Below, one piece after another: positions 61,582 to 64,000 of a stretch of 64,000 nt of DNA (positions are counted from its first letter, which is position 1; every line of letters starts with the position of its first letter). The stretch is from Pedobacter nototheniae (GTDB taxonomy: Bacteria > Bacteroidota > Bacteroidia > Sphingobacteriales > Sphingobacteriaceae). A program made the translations under genes and the position numbers. The DNA lies in NCBI RefSeq assembly GCF_004335085.1, contig NZ_RQRS01000018.1:1-64000 (forward strand), given 5' to 3'. The notes under the pieces were generated by a model. It saw nothing but the letters and a program-made list of their open reading frames with translations, searched no databases and was not told the origin of the DNA.

Positions 61582-62144
61582 TGGCTACACCTAGATTAAA
61601 AAGCAAATACAAAGAAGAAGTTGTAAATGCATTAAAAGAAAAATTCCAGTACAAAACTGTAATGCAGGTTCCTAAATTGGAAAAAATCTGTATCAATCAG
61701 GGTGTTGGTCGCTTTTCTGTAACAGATAAGAAGATTATGGATACTTCTATCGTTGAATTGACAACTATTACTGGTCAGCAAGCGGTAGGAGCAAAATCTA
61801 AAAAAGATATCTCTAACTTTAAGTTACGTAAAGGTATGCCTGTTGGTGTACGTGTTACTTTACGCGATAACAATATGTATGAGTTCTTAGATCGTTTGAT
61901 CTCTGTAGCTTTGCCACGTATTCGTGATTTCAAAGGTATTAATGATAAAGGTTTTGATGGAAAAGGTAACTACACTTTAGGTGTTACTGAACAAATCATC
62001 TTCCCTGAGATTAATATCGATAAAATCAATAAAATTTTAGGTATGGATATAACTTTCGTAACTTCGGCCAAATCTGATGTAGAGGCTTTAGAGTTATTGA
62101 AACAATTCGGATTACCATTTAAAAATCAAAAAACAGCAGAATAA
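61581..62144 (+). CDS. rplE: 50S ribosomal protein L5
   Basis: A 187-residue 5S rRNA-binding protein. [100 protein letters not shown] are typical. Shares one base with both rplX and rpsN. Confidence 0.97.
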   Translation: MATPRLKSKYKEEVVNALKEKFQYKTVMQVPKLEKICINQGVGRFSVTDKKIMDTSIVELTTITGQQAVGAKSKKDISNFKLRKGMPVGVRVTLRDNNMYEFLDRLISVALPRIRDFKGINDKGFDGKGNYTLGVTEQIIFPEINIDKINKILGMDITFVTSAKSDVEALELLKQFGLPFKNQKTAE

Positions 62145-62413
62145 TGGCAAAAGAAGGTGTAAAAGCACGCGAAGTTAAGCGCCAAAAATTGGTAGCTAGA
62201 TACGCTGAAAAACGTGCAGCTTTAAAAGCAGCAGGAGATTTTGAAGGTTTAGATAAATTACCTAAAAACTCTTCTCCAGTACGTTTACACAACCGTTGTA
62301 AATTAACTGGCCGTCCACGTGGATATATGCGTACCTTTGGTATTTCAAGGGTAACATTCCGCCAAATGGCATTAGACGGTAAAATACCAGGTGTTAAAAA
62401 AGCATCTTGGTAA
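62144..62413 (+). CDS. rpsN: 30S ribosomal protein S14 (long, zinc-free type)
   Basis: An 89-residue S14. [20 protein letters not shown] and [40 protein letters not shown] mark the family. Only one Cys is present in the region where the short form has four zinc ligands, so this is the C-minus, zinc-independent type. It is followed by a 151-base spacer with a strong hairpin, the longest gap in this part of the operon. Confidence 0.97.
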   Translation: MAKEGVKAREVKRQKLVARYAEKRAALKAAGDFEGLDKLPKNSSPVRLHNRCKLTGRPRGYMRTFGISRVTFRQMALDGKIPGVKKASW

Positions 62414-62428
62414 TATAGCTTAGAGCTG

Positions 62429-62485
62429 AAAGCTTAAAGTCTAAAGCGAATAAACCCGCTTTAGGCTTTAGTCTTTAAGCTTTTT
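62429..62485 (+). terminator. Hairpin with T-run in the rpsN-rpsH spacer (possible attenuator)
   Basis: AAAGCTTAAAG-TCTAAAGCG (62429-62448) pairs with CGCTTTAG...CTTTAAGCTTT (62457-62483), the right arm having one extra CTAAAG-like unit as a bulge; T5 completes the 3' side. It looks like an intrinsic terminator in the middle of an operon, so it may cause partial termination. Confidence 0.55.
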
Positions 62486-62507
62486 GCTTAAAAAAAGAAT
62501 TTTAACC

Positions 62508-62550
62508 GATAGCAGGTCCCATCGCCGGGTGGTGACAGGAAACCACTATC
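62508..62550 (+). promoter_or_regulatory. Structured leader directly before rpsH
   Basis: GATAG (62508-62512) pairs with CTATC (62546-62550), enclosing TGGT (62530-62533) paired with ACCA (62542-62545) and a GC-rich CCCATCGCCGGG part. It ends 14 bases before the rpsH start. S8 is the classical spc-operon regulator, so this is a candidate ribosomal protein leader. Confidence 0.45.
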
Positions 62551-62564
62551 AAAAACAATAAAAA

Positions 62565-62963
62565 ATGAATACAGATCCAATAGCAGATTATTTAACAAGA
62601 GTAAGGAATGCCATTAAGGCCAACCACAGAGTTGTAGAAATTCCTGCATCAAACCTTAAAAAGGAAATTACTAAAGTACTTTTTGACAAAGGTTACATCG
62701 CGAATTATAAATTTGAGGACACTACTGCTCAAGGCACAATTAAAATTGCTTTGAAGTACAATCCAATAACTAAAATTCCTGCTATTCGTACATTAGTGCG
62801 AGTAAGTAAACCAGGTTTGAGAAACTATGCAGGCGTTGAAAATATGCCAAGAGTATTAAACGGTTTAGGTATCGCAATCTTATCTACTTCTAAAGGTGTA
62901 ATGACTGATAAAGAAGCAGCCAAATTAAATATTGGTGGTGAGGTATTGTGTCACGTTTATTAA
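62565..62963 (+). CDS. rpsH: 30S ribosomal protein S8
   Basis: A 132-residue primary 16S rRNA-binding protein and translational regulator of the spc operon in E. coli. MNTDPIADYLTRVRNAIKAN, FDKGYIANYKFEDTTAQGTI, VLNGLGIAILSTSKGVMTDK and the C-terminal GGEVLCHVY are typical. Preceded by a hairpin and a structured leader, which may reflect regulation. Confidence 0.97.
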   Translation: MNTDPIADYLTRVRNAIKANHRVVEIPASNLKKEITKVLFDKGYIANYKFEDTTAQGTIKIALKYNPITKIPAIRTLVRVSKPGLRNYAGVENMPRVLNGLGIAILSTSKGVMTDKEAAKLNIGGEVLCHVY

Positions 62964-62982
62964 TAATTAGGAGAACAGCACA

Positions 62983-63540
62983 ATGTCAAGAATAGGAAAA
63001 GCCCCAATTACAATCCCTGCAGGTGTTACAATTACTGTATCAAAAGATAACGTAGTAAGTGTAAAAGGCCCTAAAGGTGAATTAACACAAGCAGTAGATT
63101 CAGATATCACTGTAAGTCAGGAAGACGGAATTTTAACAGTAAACCGTCCTTCAGAACAAAAGAAACACAAAGCATTACATGGTTTATACCGTTCATTGCT
63201 TAACAATATGGTTATTGGTGTTACAGAAGGTTATAAATTACAACAAGAATTAGTAGGTGTTGGTTACCGTGCTACAAACCAAGGTAATACACTAGATCTA
63301 GTTTTAGGTTATTCTCACCACTATGTATTTCAATTACCAGAAGAGATTAAAGTAACTACTACATCAGAAAAAGGTCAAACTCCTAAAATTATTTTAGAAA
63401 GTATTGACAAACAATTGATTGGTCAGGTAGCTGCGAAAATCCGTTCGTTACGTGCACCAGAGCCATATAAAGGTAAAGGTATCAAGTTTGTAGGTGAAGT
63501 GTTAAGAAGAAAAGCAGGTAAATCAGCATCTAAAAAATAG
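62983..63540 (+). CDS. rplF: 50S ribosomal protein L6
   Basis: A 185-residue two-domain protein near the sarcin-ricin loop. [38 protein letters not shown], and the C-terminal signature [20 protein letters not shown] match the family. AGGAG occurs 12 bases before the start. Starts 19 bases after rpsH. Confidence 0.97.
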   Translation: MSRIGKAPITIPAGVTITVSKDNVVSVKGPKGELTQAVDSDITVSQEDGILTVNRPSEQKKHKALHGLYRSLLNNMVIGVTEGYKLQQELVGVGYRATNQGNTLDLVLGYSHHYVFQLPEEIKVTTTSEKGQTPKIILESIDKQLIGQVAAKIRSLRAPEPYKGKGIKFVGEVLRRKAGKSASKK

Positions 63541-63545
63541 TAATC

Positions 63546-63899
63546 ATGGCAGGTAAAAAATTATCAAGAAGAGATCGTATAAAAAAAGGGATCAGAAAAA
63601 GACTTACCGGTTCTGAGGAACGTCCAAGGTTATCTGTATATAGAAGCAATAAAGGTATTTATGCTCAGATAATTAACGATGTAACCGGTACAACAATTGT
63701 ATCAGCATCATCTTTATCTAAAGATTTTTCTGGCACAGGAAATAAAAGCGAACAATCAGTAGCTGTAGGTAAATTAGTTGCCGAGAAAGCAATCGCTGCA
63801 GGTGTAAAAGAAGTTGTTTTCGATAGAAATGGCTACTTATACCATGGTCGTATCAAATCGTTGGCAGAGGGTGCCCGCGAAGCTGGTTTAGTATTTTAA
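63546..63899 (+). CDS. rplR: 50S ribosomal protein L18
   Basis: A 117-residue 5S rRNA-binding protein. [60 protein letters not shown] and the end REAGLVF are typical. Starts 5 bases after rplF. Confidence 0.97.
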   Translation: MAGKKLSRRDRIKKGIRKRLTGSEERPRLSVYRSNKGIYAQIINDVTGTTIVSASSLSKDFSGTGNKSEQSVAVGKLVAEKAIAAGVKEVVFDRNGYLYHGRIKSLAEGAREAGLVF

Positions 63900-63916
63900 T
63901 CTGAAGAAAAAGTAAG

Positions 63917-64000
63917 ATGTCAACTATCAATATAAAAAGAGTAAAAACCACCGATATCGAATTAAAGGATCGTTTGGTTAGTATACAACGTGTTGCCAAA
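63917..64000 (+). CDS. rpsE: 30S ribosomal protein S5 (N-terminal part)
   Basis: Twenty-eight codons are present before the window ends: MSTINIKRVKTTDIELKDRL then VSIQRVAK, which is the start of S5 in Bacteroidota, with the KxRLVxIxRVxK pattern that precedes the RNA-binding domain. It follows rplR as in the standard spc order. The rest of the gene lies beyond the window. Confidence 0.92.
   Translation, partial: MSTINIKRVKTTDIELKDRLVSIQRVAK

Noticed and set aside
1..64000. tRNA, rRNA, insertion sequence or prophage genes
   Set aside because: No cloverleaf-like region, rRNA sequence, transposase, integrase or phage structural gene was found on reading both strands; a covariance-model scan would be needed to exclude small RNAs.

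Overview
The window is AT-rich chromosomal DNA from a member of the Bacteroidota, most likely a Sphingobacteriaceae bacterium close to Pedobacter. This rests on protein family content (TonB receptor with a carboxypeptidase-like N-domain, FKBP lipoproteins, LytTR two-component pair, RskA-type anti-sigma factor, YtxJ, Mqo), on the Bacteroidota -7 promoter motif TAnnTTTG before many genes, and on the general lack of Shine-Dalgarno sequences. Genus is an inference. No tRNA, rRNA, CRISPR array, transposase or prophage gene was recognised.

Layout. 1-9900: end of recF with a DUF721 (DciA-like) gene, a 58-aa lipoprotein, a secreted FKBP isomerase, ndk, a siderophore-type TonB receptor, an NrnA-like DHH phosphoesterase followed by two paralogous FKBP lipoproteins, and SH3/BON envelope proteins. 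10100-24900: GH20 hexosaminidase, class I amidotransferase-like hydrolase, membrane M48 protease, YiaA/B protein, NnrD/NnrE fusion, ECF sigma factor plus RskA anti-sigma factor, lipA, a two-gene envelope pair, mqo, ytxJ, a 40-aa lipoprotein and ribH. 25000-33400: a signalling block on the minus strand with a seven-domain hybrid kinase, CheR without CheB, a REC-kinase-REC protein, and a LytS/LytTR-type pair. 33400-38400: Spx/ArsC-like protein, a carboxypeptidase-like-domain protein, an M1 peptidase, RidA, a VF530-type protein and small envelope proteins.

38500-64000: the str/S10/spc ribosomal protein region in two pieces. rpsL-rpsG-fusA-rpsJ ends in a strong terminator. About 13.6 kb of unrelated genes follow (small hydrophilic proteins, GH63 glucosidase plus SDR, alpha/beta hydrolase-ECF sigma-membrane protein operon, dGTPase, a 21-bp tandem repeat array, a yeast-type prephenate dehydrogenase, a TSUP transporter with its DUF1634 partner). 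A new promoter then starts rplC-rplD-rplW-rplB-rpsS-rplV-rpsC-rplP-rpmC-rpsQ-rplN-rplX-rplE-rpsN-rpsH-rplF-rplR-rpsE, with rpsE cut by the window end.

Nothing here is an obvious new defence or mobile system. The observations most worth following are the 21-bp repeat array whose open frame keeps a hydrophobic heptad pattern, the split ribosomal operon with matching 78-nt leaders, several promoters placed so close to start codons that the mRNAs should be leaderless, a possible attenuator plus structured leader before rpsH, and a CheR-containing kinase cluster without receptor or methylesterase.
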